From Marinicella marina (GTDB taxonomy: Bacteria; Pseudomonadota; Gammaproteobacteria; Xanthomonadales; Marinicellaceae): a stretch of DNA of 64,000 nucleotides. The position numbers were made by a program, and so were the translations under genes. The notes beneath the pieces were generated by a model that made no database searches, was not told the DNA's origin, and saw nothing but the letters and a program-made list of their open reading frames with translations. The stretch is taken from NCBI RefSeq assembly GCF_030065545.1, contig NZ_JASJNC010000008.1:62001-126000 (forward strand). Direction: 5' to 3'. Every line of letters starts with the position of its first letter. The first letter of the stretch is position 1. Of this stretch, positions 9,329-17,525 are shown piece by piece.

Positions 9329-9493
9329 TTAGAATGTTTGCAGGGCACTGGCTGAGTTTGACTTGATCTGAAAATGTGCAATGCGATGGATATGAGGGTA
9401 CAACATCTCAATTAAATCGCCTTCAACAGATGCATCTCCGTTGGACCAGTTTTTCAGTAAATCATCAATGTCTTGTGCTTTATTTGAATTCAT
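9329..9493 (-). pseudogene. N-terminal fragment of an ECF-type RNA polymerase sigma factor
   Basis: A 54-codon frame begins MNSNKAQDIDDLLKNW and contains NGDASVEGDLIEMLYPHI, HRIAHFQI and ends SALQTF. This matches the first 50-60 residues of the ECF subfamily with the pattern LL-x-W-x-x-GD ... RRIA ... HTLQTT. It stops where the family continues into region 2 (LVNEAYLRL), and I could not find the continuation in any frame downstream. No Shine-Dalgarno is visible. It is therefore a truncated relic rather than a functional small protein. It lies just upstream of apaH on the same strand and beside the transposase relic, consistent with an old deletion. Confidence 0.6.
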
Positions 9494-9538
9494 TGGTTGG
9501 TTTTTAGTTACATTTATTAATAATCAGCACACATCATA

Positions 9539-10327
9539 CTATGTGATGCTGAACACAGACTGATTTTCTAGTTGTAAAGTAGTCAATTGCCCGCCCCAAA
9601 CCTTTCCTGTGTCTAAGCAAGTGACATTTCTGTCTTGATAAAAACCCAAAGCCGACCAATGCCCAAAAATGATGTGTTGATCAAGGGTTTTATCTGCAAA
9701 ATAACTGAACCAAGGCTTGAGGTTTTTCATCGCACTGATTCGGCCGTTTTGGCTGAAGTTCAATGCGCCGTCTTTTTTCACAAAACGCATGCGGGTGCTG
9801 GCATTGATGACAAACCGATGTTTTAAATGTCCCGCCAAATCCTCAGACCATTGTTTTGGTGTGTTACCGTACATGGTTTTAAAAAAAACAGCAGGGTCAG
9901 ATAACATTTTTGTGCGAGTTTTAGTGGCCAACTTCTTGAACTGCTTGATGCCCCATCCGGGGTACAAACCCGCATGGATAACCATAACATCTTGCTGCTC
10001 AATATACAGAGGACGATGTAACAACCAATCCATCAATAACGCTGCATCTGATGCATTGAAAATTTCTTTAAATTCAGTGTTTTTAGTGCGAAACTTTTTT
10101 AAATAATACTTACTTAAGAGGCTCAAATCATGGTTACCCAGTACACTGTCACAACATTTTTGGTGGGCATATACCCAACGCAACACATCCAGCGATTGAC
10201 CACCGCGGTTGACCAAATCACCACAAAAAATCAATCGGTCTTTTGTTGGCATAAAGTCAATCGCTTTGAGTAGTTTCATCAAAGCACTGAAACAACCTTG
10301 GACATCACCTATGACGTAGGTCGCCAT
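9539..10327 (-). CDS. apaH: Bis(5'-nucleosyl)-tetraphosphatase, symmetrical
   Basis: Calcineurin-like phosphoesterase of 262 residues that cleaves Ap4A into two ADP. The metal-site motifs appear in order: GDVQGC near residue 7, CGDLVNRG, LGNHDLSLL, a His in VIHAGLYPGW, and the closing IIFGHWSALG. Length and order match ApaH (about 280 residues). The start codon follows the pyrE stop by six bases, so the two probably form one transcript. Elsewhere apaH usually follows ksgA/apaG; pairing with pyrE is less common. Confidence 0.93.
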   Translation of the reverse strand: MATYVIGDVQGCFSALMKLLKAIDFMPTKDRLIFCGDLVNRGGQSLDVLRWVYAHQKCCDSVLGNHDLSLLSKYYLKKFRTKNTEFKEIFNASDAALLMDWLLHRPLYIEQQDVMVIHAGLYPGWGIKQFKKLATKTRTKMLSDPAVFFKTMYGNTPKQWSEDLAGHLKHRFVINASTRMRFVKKDGALNFSQNGRISAMKNLKPWFSYFADKTLDQHIIFGHWSALGFYQDRNVTCLDTGKVWGGQLTTLQLENQSVFSIT

Positions 10328-10333
10328 TGTTGG

Positions 10334-10963
10334 TTAAACTCCGTATTGTGCTCGATAGGCACTGATTTTAGCTAAATTTTCTGCATCATCACTCAAATAT
10401 TCAAACAGTGCATCTAGGTCTGCAATGCTGATGGTACTTAACTCAAATTCTTCTGACAACTCCTGCATGGCTGATCGATCACCTGCGCCTTTTTCTTGCC
10501 GGTCAAGTGCCACCGCAATGCCCACAGTTGTGGCACCTTCTTGACTTATGAGTTCAATAGACTCTCTGACCGAGGTGCCGGCTGATACCACATCATCAAC
10601 AATCAATACTTTACCTTTTACCGGAGCGCCAATCAGCTGACCGCCTTCACCGTGTTTTTTGGCTTCTTTGCGGTTGAATGCCACCGGTAAATTCTCTGCA
10701 TATAAATGATGCCAAGCCACCGCAATGGCGGTAGCCAGGGGAATGCCTTTGTAGGCCGGGCCATAAAGCATGTCAAATTCGAGGCCACTGTTTTTTATGG
10801 TTTTGGCGTAGTACTCACCTAATAAGGCCAAGGAATGACCATCGTCGAACAGTCCCGCATTGAAAAAATAAGGGCTGATGCGTCCAGATTTAAGTTGGAA
10901 TTCACCAAATTTAAGGACATTTTTATTGACCGCCAAGGCGATGAATTGTTGAGCTGTATCCAT
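10334..10963 (-). CDS. pyrE: Orotate phosphoribosyltransferase
   Basis: Cytosolic enzyme of pyrimidine synthesis that joins orotate and PRPP to give OMP, 209 residues. The PRPP-binding signature VLIVDDVVSAGTS is near residue 120. A typical OPRT start is seen in FGEFQLKSGRISPYF, and the flexible-loop lysines are in NRKEAKKHGEGG. It is divergent from the exonuclease III gene, an arrangement resembling the pyrE/crc neighbourhood of Pseudomonas. apaH follows six bases after its stop. Confidence 0.95.
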   Translation of the reverse strand: MDTAQQFIALAVNKNVLKFGEFQLKSGRISPYFFNAGLFDDGHSLALLGEYYAKTIKNSGLEFDMLYGPAYKGIPLATAIAVAWHHLYAENLPVAFNRKEAKKHGEGGQLIGAPVKGKVLIVDDVVSAGTSVRESIELISQEGATTVGIAVALDRQEKGAGDRSAMQELSEEFELSTISIADLDALFEYLSDDAENLAKISAYRAQYGV

Positions 10964-11029
10964 TTCACGTCATGTTAAGAATAAGACGTTTATCTTCGGA
11001 GAATGACGTGCATTTATCAAGTATTGAAG

Positions 11030-11038
11030 TGGTATAAT
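11030..11038 (+). promoter_or_regulatory. Extended -10 promoter for xthA
   Basis: TGG-TATAAT has the TGn extension plus a consensus -10 hexamer (11033-11038). It predicts initiation near 11045 and a short leader before the ATG at 11061. No good -35 is present, as is usual for extended -10 promoters. Confidence 0.55.
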
Positions 11039-11060
11039 TCTTGATTTTTGTGATCACCCT

Positions 11061-11828
11061 ATGAAAATCATTACTTTGAATGCCAATGGCATCAGAGCAG
11101 CTCAACGCAAAGGCATGTTTGAGTGGTTTGAGAAACAACAAGCCGATGTTTTGTGTATCCAAGAGACCAAAGCCCAGTTGCATCAATTGGATCCCAAGTT
11201 ATTTATTCCACAAGGCTATCATTTCTACCAATCCGATGCGGTCAAAAAAGGCTATTCAGGTGTCTCTATTTACAGTAAGCATGAACCAACAAAAGTGCAA
11301 TACGGTCTGGGTTGGGATGAATTTGATCACGAGGGGCGCTGGATTATGGTAGACCTGGGTCATTTGATTGTGGCGTCGCTGTATTTGCCATCAGGTTCTG
11401 CCAAAGAAGAGCGCCAAGATTTCAAATACGTTTGTATGGAACGCTTAGAACCCATATTGGATGAGTTAAAAGCCACTGACAAACCTTTTGTGATTTGTGG
11501 TGATTGGAACATCGCCCACAAGAAAATTGACATCAAAAACTGGCGTGGCAACCAAAAGAACTCAGGGTTCTTGCCAGAAGAACGTGAATGGATGACCAAA
11601 CTGTTTGGTGAGTATGGTTTGGTGGATGCGTTTCGCGAGGTCGATGACCGCGAAGGACAATACACTTGGTGGTCAAATCGTGGACAAGCCTGGGCCAATA
11701 ACACCGGCTGGCGTATTGATTACCACATCACTTCTGCCTGTTTGAAGAACAAAGTGAAATCAGCGGAAATTTACAAAGAAGAACGATTTTCAGACCATGC
11801 ACCTTTAACCATTGAGTATGATGTGTAA
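11061..11828 (+). CDS. xthA: Exodeoxyribonuclease III
   Basis: AP endonuclease and 3'-5' exonuclease of base excision repair, 255 residues. The family signatures appear in order: NANGIRAAQ at the N-terminus, CIQETKAQ with the metal-binding Glu, the central GDWNIAHKKIDIKN, WRIDYHITS and the terminal SDHAPLTIEYD with the catalytic Asp-His. All catalytic residues are present, which separates it from Crc, a Pseudomonas paralogue in the same neighbourhood that lacks catalytic residues. The gene ends in a strong bidirectional terminator. Confidence 0.94.
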   Translation: MKIITLNANGIRAAQRKGMFEWFEKQQADVLCIQETKAQLHQLDPKLFIPQGYHFYQSDAVKKGYSGVSIYSKHEPTKVQYGLGWDEFDHEGRWIMVDLGHLIVASLYLPSGSAKEERQDFKYVCMERLEPILDELKATDKPFVICGDWNIAHKKIDIKNWRGNQKNSGFLPEEREWMTKLFGEYGLVDAFREVDDREGQYTWWSNRGQAWANNTGWRIDYHITSACLKNKVKSAEIYKEERFSDHAPLTIEYDV

Positions 11829-11835
11829 TACGCCA

Positions 11836-11867
11836 TCAAAAAAGGCTCCTGATTAAGCCTTTTTTGA
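11836..11867. terminator. Bidirectional intrinsic terminator
   Basis: A perfect 12-bp stem, TCAAAAAAGGCT (11836-11847) with AGCCTTTTTTGA (11856-11867), has an 8-nt loop. The A and T tracts flank the GC core on both strands, so it can serve both xthA and the convergent gene ending at 11891. Confidence 0.85.
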
Positions 11868-11890
11868 TTGGATAGGTCAACAAATATAAT

Positions 11891-12268
11891 TCACTTAACA
11901 CCATCAATTTCATACCAAGGTGTTGGGTTTATTGGGCATCTGAATCGAAAACCATCACTGGTAATTTCAACACGTGAAATTCGCGTTTGATTGGGTTCTA
12001 AAGGAAAACGATCCAGTTCTTCTCTGGTTTTATTGTTTTGTAAATGAAACCCGACCAATTTATTGGTTTTATTGGTAATAACAAACTCATAAGTACCTGC
12101 TTTCAGTCCTGCCAATGTCTCTTTGGTTTCAAAGTAGCCACCATATTGATCCAAATGAATGGTCGTTACTCCGTCTACTTGTTTGGCCAATTCAGCTTGA
12201 CTGGAAAAAGTCACCAAAAGTGATAAGATTAAAAAGGACTGAATCATTATTTTTTTACTGTTAAACAT
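11891..12268 (-). CDS. Small exported protein, possible cupredoxin-like fold
   Basis: Protein of 125 residues with a clear Sec signal peptide: Lys residues, a hydrophobic core ILSLLVTF, then SSQA before the likely cut. The start at 12268 is chosen because AGGAG lies six bases upstream; an in-frame start at 12331 would bury the signal. The mature part is predicted to be mainly beta, with LKAGTYEFVITNKTNK and VGFHLQN resembling periplasmic cupredoxin-like domains. One His and one late Cys (RFRCPINP) are present, but the usual Cys-x-His-x-Met copper loop is not, so copper binding is not supported. It is divergent from an AraC-type regulator, which may control it. Function is unknown. Confidence 0.75.
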   Translation of the reverse strand: MFNSKKIMIQSFLILSLLVTFSSQAELAKQVDGVTTIHLDQYGGYFETKETLAGLKAGTYEFVITNKTNKLVGFHLQNNKTREELDRFPLEPNQTRISRVEITSDGFRFRCPINPTPWYEIDGVK

Positions 12269-12365
12269 GTTTTTCTCCTGAATATAAATAGTTAGTGAGT
12301 GTATTTTATTGGCGGTATTGGTACGATACATGACATATAGTCTAAATAAATAGCTAATTAGTCCA

Positions 12366-13229
12366 ATGGATATAATTCAAAGCATTTTTAAAACAATTAA
12401 CTTCAATGCCAATATTTATCTGCATTCAGCCTTCTGTTCTCCATGGGGAGTTGAGTCCAGCCATCCTGGTCTCAGCAGTTTTCATGTCATAGCTTATGGT
12501 AATTGTGAGTTACATATAGAGGGCAAACCCGTCATACACCTCAGCGCAGGCGATTTGATATTTTTTGCTCGAAACACACCCCACCGACTGATCAACCCCA
12601 ATGAAGAAGCTGAAATTTCAACCACATTAATATGTGGAAAACTATCATTTGATAATAACAACAACCCGATTTTGCTGGGATTACCACCCTATTTACATAT
12701 AAAAGCCAACCAAATGGATGAACAACCTTGGTTAAAAACGTTGTTCCAACAAATTGTCAGTGAAGCAGAAAGCCAAAGTGAAGGCAGACAGTTGGTATTG
12801 GATAAGTTGGCTGAAATTCTCTTTATTTACATAGTCCGATATTATTTGGCAACAGATTTATACGACAACACCAATAAAAGTGGTCTTCTAAAAGGACTTT
12901 CAAACCCTGCCATCGCCAGAAGCTTATTGGCTTTTCATACAGCAATGGATAAACCATGGACATTAGATTCATTGGCTGAAGCCGCATTGATATCACGTTC
13001 AAAATTTGCCAGTTTATTCAATCAACTGTTGGCCATAACACCACTGAAATACATGACTTATTGGCGCATGCAACAAGCCAAACACTTACTTGAAAATACA
13101 GATGACTCAATTTATCTGGTGGCACTGTCATGTGGTTATCGCTCAGAAGCCTCATTCATCAAAGTATTCAAAAAACATTTTGGCAACACCCCAGGTAAAG
13201 CCCGCCAAATCGAAAACAAAGAGGAGTGA
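12366..13229 (+). CDS. AraC family transcriptional regulator with cupin-like sensor domain
   Basis: Cytoplasmic regulator of 287 residues. The N-terminal half resembles AraC-type cupin sensor domains (SSHPGLSSFHVIAYG, LSAGDLIFFARNTPHRL). The C-terminal 100 residues carry two helix-turn-helix motifs typical of the family: LDSLAEAALISRSKFASLF, then VALSCGYRSEASFIKVFKKHF followed by NTPGKAR. The effector is unknown. The start codon faces the small exported protein gene across about 97 bp, so that gene is the most likely target. No convincing operator repeat was seen in the gap apart from CTAATTAG just before the start. Confidence 0.9.
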   Translation: MDIIQSIFKTINFNANIYLHSAFCSPWGVESSHPGLSSFHVIAYGNCELHIEGKPVIHLSAGDLIFFARNTPHRLINPNEEAEISTTLICGKLSFDNNNNPILLGLPPYLHIKANQMDEQPWLKTLFQQIVSEAESQSEGRQLVLDKLAEILFIYIVRYYLATDLYDNTNKSGLLKGLSNPAIARSLLAFHTAMDKPWTLDSLAEAALISRSKFASLFNQLLAITPLKYMTYWRMQQAKHLLENTDDSIYLVALSCGYRSEASFIKVFKKHFGNTPGKARQIENKEE

Positions 13230-13338
13230 AAAATGTCAAACAAATTTAATCAAATACTGATAAGCTTTGTTGCATGAGTCACCGGAAAGTTGTGAATGAC
13301 TGAATTAATCACCTTCAATCAATTAATGAGCTGATATT

Positions 13339-14931
13339 ATGGATTTTGCTTGGGTAGCTATAGCTTTGAATGACTTTTTATGGATAGGTCTGACCTTCGC
13401 TTTGGGCTTATTAGCGAAACAAATTGGCTTACCGCCCATGTTGGGATTCTTGGTCTCAGGGTTTATCCTCTCTACACAAAATATAGTTGATCGAGATCTG
13501 CTTGAAAAAATGGCCGACCTGGGCATCACTTTGTTGTTGTTTACCATTGGTTTAAAAATCAAGGTCAAGAACCTGTTGCGTCCCCAAGTTTGGGCTGTGA
13601 CCACCATCCACACTTCTGTGGTGATTGCTTTTTTCACGCTGCTATTTTTTGCCTTTGCCGCTGTTGGCATACCAAAATTCACCGACCTCAGTTTGGAAAC
13701 GGCCATATTGATTGCATTCGCTTTCAGTTTTTCCAGTACGGTTTTTGTGGTGAAATCGATGGAGGACAAAGGTGAAATGGACTCTTTGCATGGCAGAATG
13801 GCCTTGGGTGTGTTGATTTTCCAAGATATTTTTGCCGTTTTATTCTTAGCCGTATCGGCCAACAAGCTGCCATCTGTTTGGGCTCTCGCTTTGATCCTAT
13901 TGATTCCTTTAAGGCATGTTTTATATGCTGTTCTGAAACAAGTAGGACGCGGTGAATTATTGGTACTGTATGGCTTTTTGTTGGCGATTGGTGGTGCCGA
14001 GGTATTTGAACTTGTTAGCATCAAAGGTGATTTAGGCGCCTTGATCATTGGCATGATTATGGCCAATCACCTCAAGTCAGAGGAGCTGGTAAAAAACATG
14101 CTTGGATTCAAAGATCTGTTTTTATTGGGCTTTTTCTTGACCATCGGCTTGTATGGCCAACCGACACTAGAAACAATCACATTGGCACTTCTATTGACCC
14201 CTTTTATTTTATTTAAGGGTGCCTTGTTCTTCTTTTTGTTTGTTAAATTCAATCTCAGGGCCCGCACCTCCCTACTCTCAACCATTAACCTAAGTAATTA
14301 CAGTGAGTTTGGCTTGATCGTGATGGCCATCGGCGTGGTTAACCAATGGATTGAGCCTGATTGGTTGATTGCCATGGCATTGGCTTTGGCATTCAGTTTT
14401 GTGTTCTCGGCCATCATCAACAAATACGGCAACAGCCTGTACACCAAATACCGCGACATGTGGAAAAAGCTACAACTTCCAGAACGACTTTCTTATGATA
14501 AGTTGCTCGACATGGGCGATGCCCATGTGGCCGTTATTGGCATGGGAACAGTAGGTACTGGTGCTTATGATCAACTGATTCAAAAATACGGTGATAAAGT
14601 GGTTGGCGTGGATATTTACGCCGATACGGTAGAAAATCAAGTCGCTGACAACCGCAACGTGATTCAAGGCGACCCAAGTGATGCCGATTTTTGGGATCGG
14701 GTTAACCAAGAACATCAAATTAAATTGGTGCTTTTAACCTTACCCAGATTCAACACCACCATGGCAGTTATAGAACAACTGAAAGAAACAGGATTCAAAG
14801 GTCACATTGCTGCCACCGCTAAATTCCCTGATGAAATTGTTCAATTGAATGAAAAAGGCGTAGATACTGTATTCAATATATTCACCGAAGCTGGCGCTGG
14901 TTTCGCTGCCCATGTGGTCAATCAAAACTAA
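13339..14931 (+). CDS. CPA2-family cation:proton antiporter with TrkA-N domain
   Basis: Inner-membrane protein of 530 residues. The first 370 residues form a run of about 11-12 hydrophobic segments of the Na+/H+ exchanger (KefB/KefC) type, with family phrases such as PPMLGFLVSGF, TLLLFTIGL and FSFSSTVFVVKSMEDKG. A cytoplasmic Rossmann TrkA-N domain follows (VAVIGMGTVGTGAYD, then a conserved Asp in VVGVDIYAD). It probably exports K+ or Na+ against protons under nucleotide control. It lacks the long C-terminal tail of KefC. It converges with the other antiporter gene, with only 12 bp between the stop codons. Confidence 0.88.
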   Translation: MDFAWVAIALNDFLWIGLTFALGLLAKQIGLPPMLGFLVSGFILSTQNIVDRDLLEKMADLGITLLLFTIGLKIKVKNLLRPQVWAVTTIHTSVVIAFFTLLFFAFAAVGIPKFTDLSLETAILIAFAFSFSSTVFVVKSMEDKGEMDSLHGRMALGVLIFQDIFAVLFLAVSANKLPSVWALALILLIPLRHVLYAVLKQVGRGELLVLYGFLLAIGGAEVFELVSIKGDLGALIIGMIMANHLKSEELVKNMLGFKDLFLLGFFLTIGLYGQPTLETITLALLLTPFILFKGALFFFLFVKFNLRARTSLLSTINLSNYSEFGLIVMAIGVVNQWIEPDWLIAMALALAFSFVFSAIINKYGNSLYTKYRDMWKKLQLPERLSYDKLLDMGDAHVAVIGMGTVGTGAYDQLIQKYGDKVVGVDIYADTVENQVADNRNVIQGDPSDADFWDRVNQEHQIKLVLLTLPRFNTTMAVIEQLKETGFKGHIAATAKFPDEIVQLNEKGVDTVFNIFTEAGAGFAAHVVNQN

Positions 14932-14943
14932 AGGGCTGTGGTC

Positions 14944-16863
14944 TCAATCTTTGGGTTTGTTACCCAGATCTGCTATTAAAGAGCTCTCATCCCAGCCAGA
15001 GTCATTGCCTAATTGGTACTGTTTGATGTGTTGGTCATTATCCAGCACTTCAGCCAGATTGGCTAATTGTTCTTGAACCTTCATGACATGGCCTTTCTCA
15101 TCTTCCTCCATGTATGAAGCGGCTAGTTTCTTGACCAAAGCTTCATCTTCTTGTTGGTACCTGAGTTTTGACCTTTTGGCTTGATAAGCTCGCATACCTA
15201 AATGTTTTAAGACATCTTCACCCAATGTGGCAGAGGTTTCAAATGTTTCACGGTACACATGCTTCACCCCCAAATGGTGTAATTGATAAGCAACAGTTCG
15301 GTCTTTGGCCCGAACGAAAAGTTCAAGTTGTGGGTGGTGTTTTAACAAATAAGCCGATAATTTGACCACCTTTTCAGCATCATCCATCGCCACTACCATC
15401 GCTGAGGCCGATTCAATACCGGCAGCATGTAACAGATCCATCCGCGTGGCATCACCATAAAACACCTTCCAACCAAATTTTCTTAGAGTATCGATCATGT
15501 CTGGGTTATTATCCAGCGCAGTGATACTGAATTGGTTGTACTGCATCATCCTACCAACTATTTGTCCAAAGCGGCCGACGCCAGCAATGATAACACGGTT
15601 GTTTTCATCCATGTCATCTGCTGCCCGCTGCTGCTCCTCTTTTGGGTTCATACGAGCCAACAAAACTTTCTCATAAAACAAGAACAACAGCGGCGTGATG
15701 GCCATAGATAATGCCACTACTATTCTGAGGGTATCAGCAATAGATGGATCAACCACCTGATTGCTCACAGCGAGGGTTAATAAAACAAACGCAAACTCAC
15801 CACCTTGCGCCAAGGCGAGGAAAAACAAAGCGTGTTCAATGCTTTTCAGTTTCAAAGTCCAGCCAACCACATACAAAACAGCAGCTTTAAGCGCTATCAA
15901 ACCAAAAGTCAGACCAATGATTAACCAAAATTGTGCCGCAAACAAGACAAAATTAAAGGCCGCGCCTACGGTCATAAAAAACACCCCGAGCAATAAGCCT
16001 TTGAATGGCTCAATATCGGCTTCTAACTCATGCCGGTATTCACTTTCACTTAAAATCACACCTGCAATGAAAACCCCCAAAGCCGGCGACAAACCAATCA
16101 AAGACATCAAAGCGGCAATCAATGTCACCAAACCGAGTGCTGCTGTGGTAAATATTTCTTTTTGTCTGGCCTTGGCAATGTAATCAAACAGTGGGTTGAT
16201 CAAGTAGCGAGAAAAGACATACACCAAGACAATCGCCCCAACCACCACAATGGGTTTCAACCAGGTCGGTAAATGGCTGGTGATATCAATGCCATGAGCC
16301 GCATGTTCTGTGGCCGATGGCACACTGACAGCCAACAAAGGTATCACTGCAATAATTGGAATCACCGCAATATCTTGGAACAGTAAAGCTGAGAACGAAG
16401 CTTTTCCACCCACCGTATTTTGCCAGCCCTTCTCATCGAGTGTAGACATGATGATGGCAGTCGATGACAACGCCAAAGTTAAACCAATGGCCAGCCCCAT
16501 GCGCCAATCCAAACCGAAACCAAACATGGCAACAGCCATGATTAACAGGGCAGTCAAACTGACTTGTAAGCCACCGGCATTGAGGATGGTGCCTTTCATG
16601 CGCCACAGGTGGCTGGGTTGGATTTCAAGTCCAATCACGAATAACATCAAAACCACGCCGAATTCGGTCGCATGATTCAACTGTTCCAGTAAATAATCAG
16701 AGTCCATGCCCATCATGGGAGCCAACCAAGTCAAAGCGCCGCCTACAAATGCCCCTGCTATCAGATAACCCAACACAGAACCTAAATTCAAGCGATTGGC
16801 CAAGGGCACCAAAAGTACCGCCAAACCCAAAAACAAACTGGCAATAACGAATGCCTCAGTCAT
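14944..16863 (-). CDS. KefB/KefC-type potassium:proton antiporter
   Basis: Inner-membrane antiporter of 639 residues, close to KefC and KefB of E. coli. It has an N-terminal CPA2 transporter domain (LNLGSVLGYLIAGAFVGG, LFVIGLEI, LSSTAIIMSTLDEKG, LFQDIAVIPII) and a TrkA-N domain with GVGRFGQIVGRMM. A charged C-terminal tail rich in Glu and Lys follows. Kef systems release K+ and acidify the cytoplasm when glutathione adducts of electrophiles bind. The start codon overlaps the stop of a KefG/KefF-like gene by four bases (ATGA), the standard arrangement of Kef channels with their flavodoxin-like activator. Whether it is the B or C form cannot be decided by eye. Confidence 0.9.
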   Translation of the reverse strand: MTEAFVIASLFLGLAVLLVPLANRLNLGSVLGYLIAGAFVGGALTWLAPMMGMDSDYLLEQLNHATEFGVVLMLFVIGLEIQPSHLWRMKGTILNAGGLQVSLTALLIMAVAMFGFGLDWRMGLAIGLTLALSSTAIIMSTLDEKGWQNTVGGKASFSALLFQDIAVIPIIAVIPLLAVSVPSATEHAAHGIDITSHLPTWLKPIVVVGAIVLVYVFSRYLINPLFDYIAKARQKEIFTTAALGLVTLIAALMSLIGLSPALGVFIAGVILSESEYRHELEADIEPFKGLLLGVFFMTVGAAFNFVLFAAQFWLIIGLTFGLIALKAAVLYVVGWTLKLKSIEHALFFLALAQGGEFAFVLLTLAVSNQVVDPSIADTLRIVVALSMAITPLLFLFYEKVLLARMNPKEEQQRAADDMDENNRVIIAGVGRFGQIVGRMMQYNQFSITALDNNPDMIDTLRKFGWKVFYGDATRMDLLHAAGIESASAMVVAMDDAEKVVKLSAYLLKHHPQLELFVRAKDRTVAYQLHHLGVKHVYRETFETSATLGEDVLKHLGMRAYQAKRSKLRYQQEDEALVKKLAASYMEEDEKGHVMKVQEQLANLAEVLDNDQHIKQYQLGNDSGWDESSLIADLGNKPKD

Positions 16864-17525
16864 CTTGCTCTGCCTTCATAATGTTGGTTGATGGTATGCA
16901 TAGACTGACATTGAATGTAATCAATGCGCCCATGAATCAGGTCATTAATCAGCTGGGTATACTGCTTAATTTGTTGTTCGAGGTAATGTTCAGTAATTTC
17001 TTGATCAAAATTATTGGCTTTTATTTTCAAGCCTGCATAAGTAACAAAAGGTGGTAAATAATTCATTTGGCACAGCTCAGCAGTTAACTCAAAAGGCTTG
17101 AGTAAATTTCTGATGCCTCTGTCACCCAAATAATTATCCTTATCGCCACCGGAGGTTATGATTGACATGAATTGTTTGTTTTTGAGGGACGTTCCCTCAG
17201 TGCCGTAGGCAAAACCGTGTTCGAGGACCAAATCCATCCATTCTTTGATGATGGCTGGTGAGGAATACCAGTACAGCGGATGTTGAAAAATAATCACATC
17301 ATGTTGTCTCAAAAGCTGTTGCTCGTGAGCCACGTCAATCATGAAATTAGGATAAGCCTCGTACAAATCATGCAAGGTGATGTGGTTATCATCAGGCAAC
17401 GCTGCAAGCAGAGAGCGATTCAGTAATGAGGTCTGATAAACAGGATGGGCAAACAGAATCAGTACTTTTTGTTTCACTGATTCTGTTTTGGTTTTAAGGT
17501 CAGTCGGTTGCTTTGTTGACTTCAT
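16860..17525 (-). CDS. KefG/KefF-like NAD(P)H oxidoreductase, antiporter ancillary protein
   Basis: Flavodoxin-like quinone reductase of about 221 residues. VLILFAHPVYQTSLLNR, LHDLYEAYPNF, IIFQHPLYWYSSPAIIKEW and the C-terminal LKPFELTAELC match KefG and KefF, which bind and activate Kef antiporters. The open frame extends to 17645, but the first 40 residues read as telA in another frame and are not homologous. I therefore place the start at the ATG at 17525, overlapping the telA stop by 26 bases. A GTG at 17477, nearer the domain edge, is an alternative. No strong Shine-Dalgarno precedes either, so translational coupling to telA is likely. Confidence 0.87.
   Translation of the reverse strand: MKSTKQPTDLKTKTESVKQKVLILFAHPVYQTSLLNRSLLAALPDDNHITLHDLYEAYPNFMIDVAHEQQLLRQHDVIIFQHPLYWYSSPAIIKEWMDLVLEHGFAYGTEGTSLKNKQFMSIITSGGDKDNYLGDRGIRNLLKPFELTAELCQMNYLPPFVTYAGLKIKANNFDQEITEHYLEQQIKQYTQLINDLIHGRIDYIQCQSMHTINQHYEGRAR

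Noticed and set aside
13323-14066. A 247-codon minus-strand open frame antisense to the 530-residue antiporter
   Set aside because: Same reason: it mirrors membrane-helix codons, has no recognisable family features and has no promoter or ribosome site.
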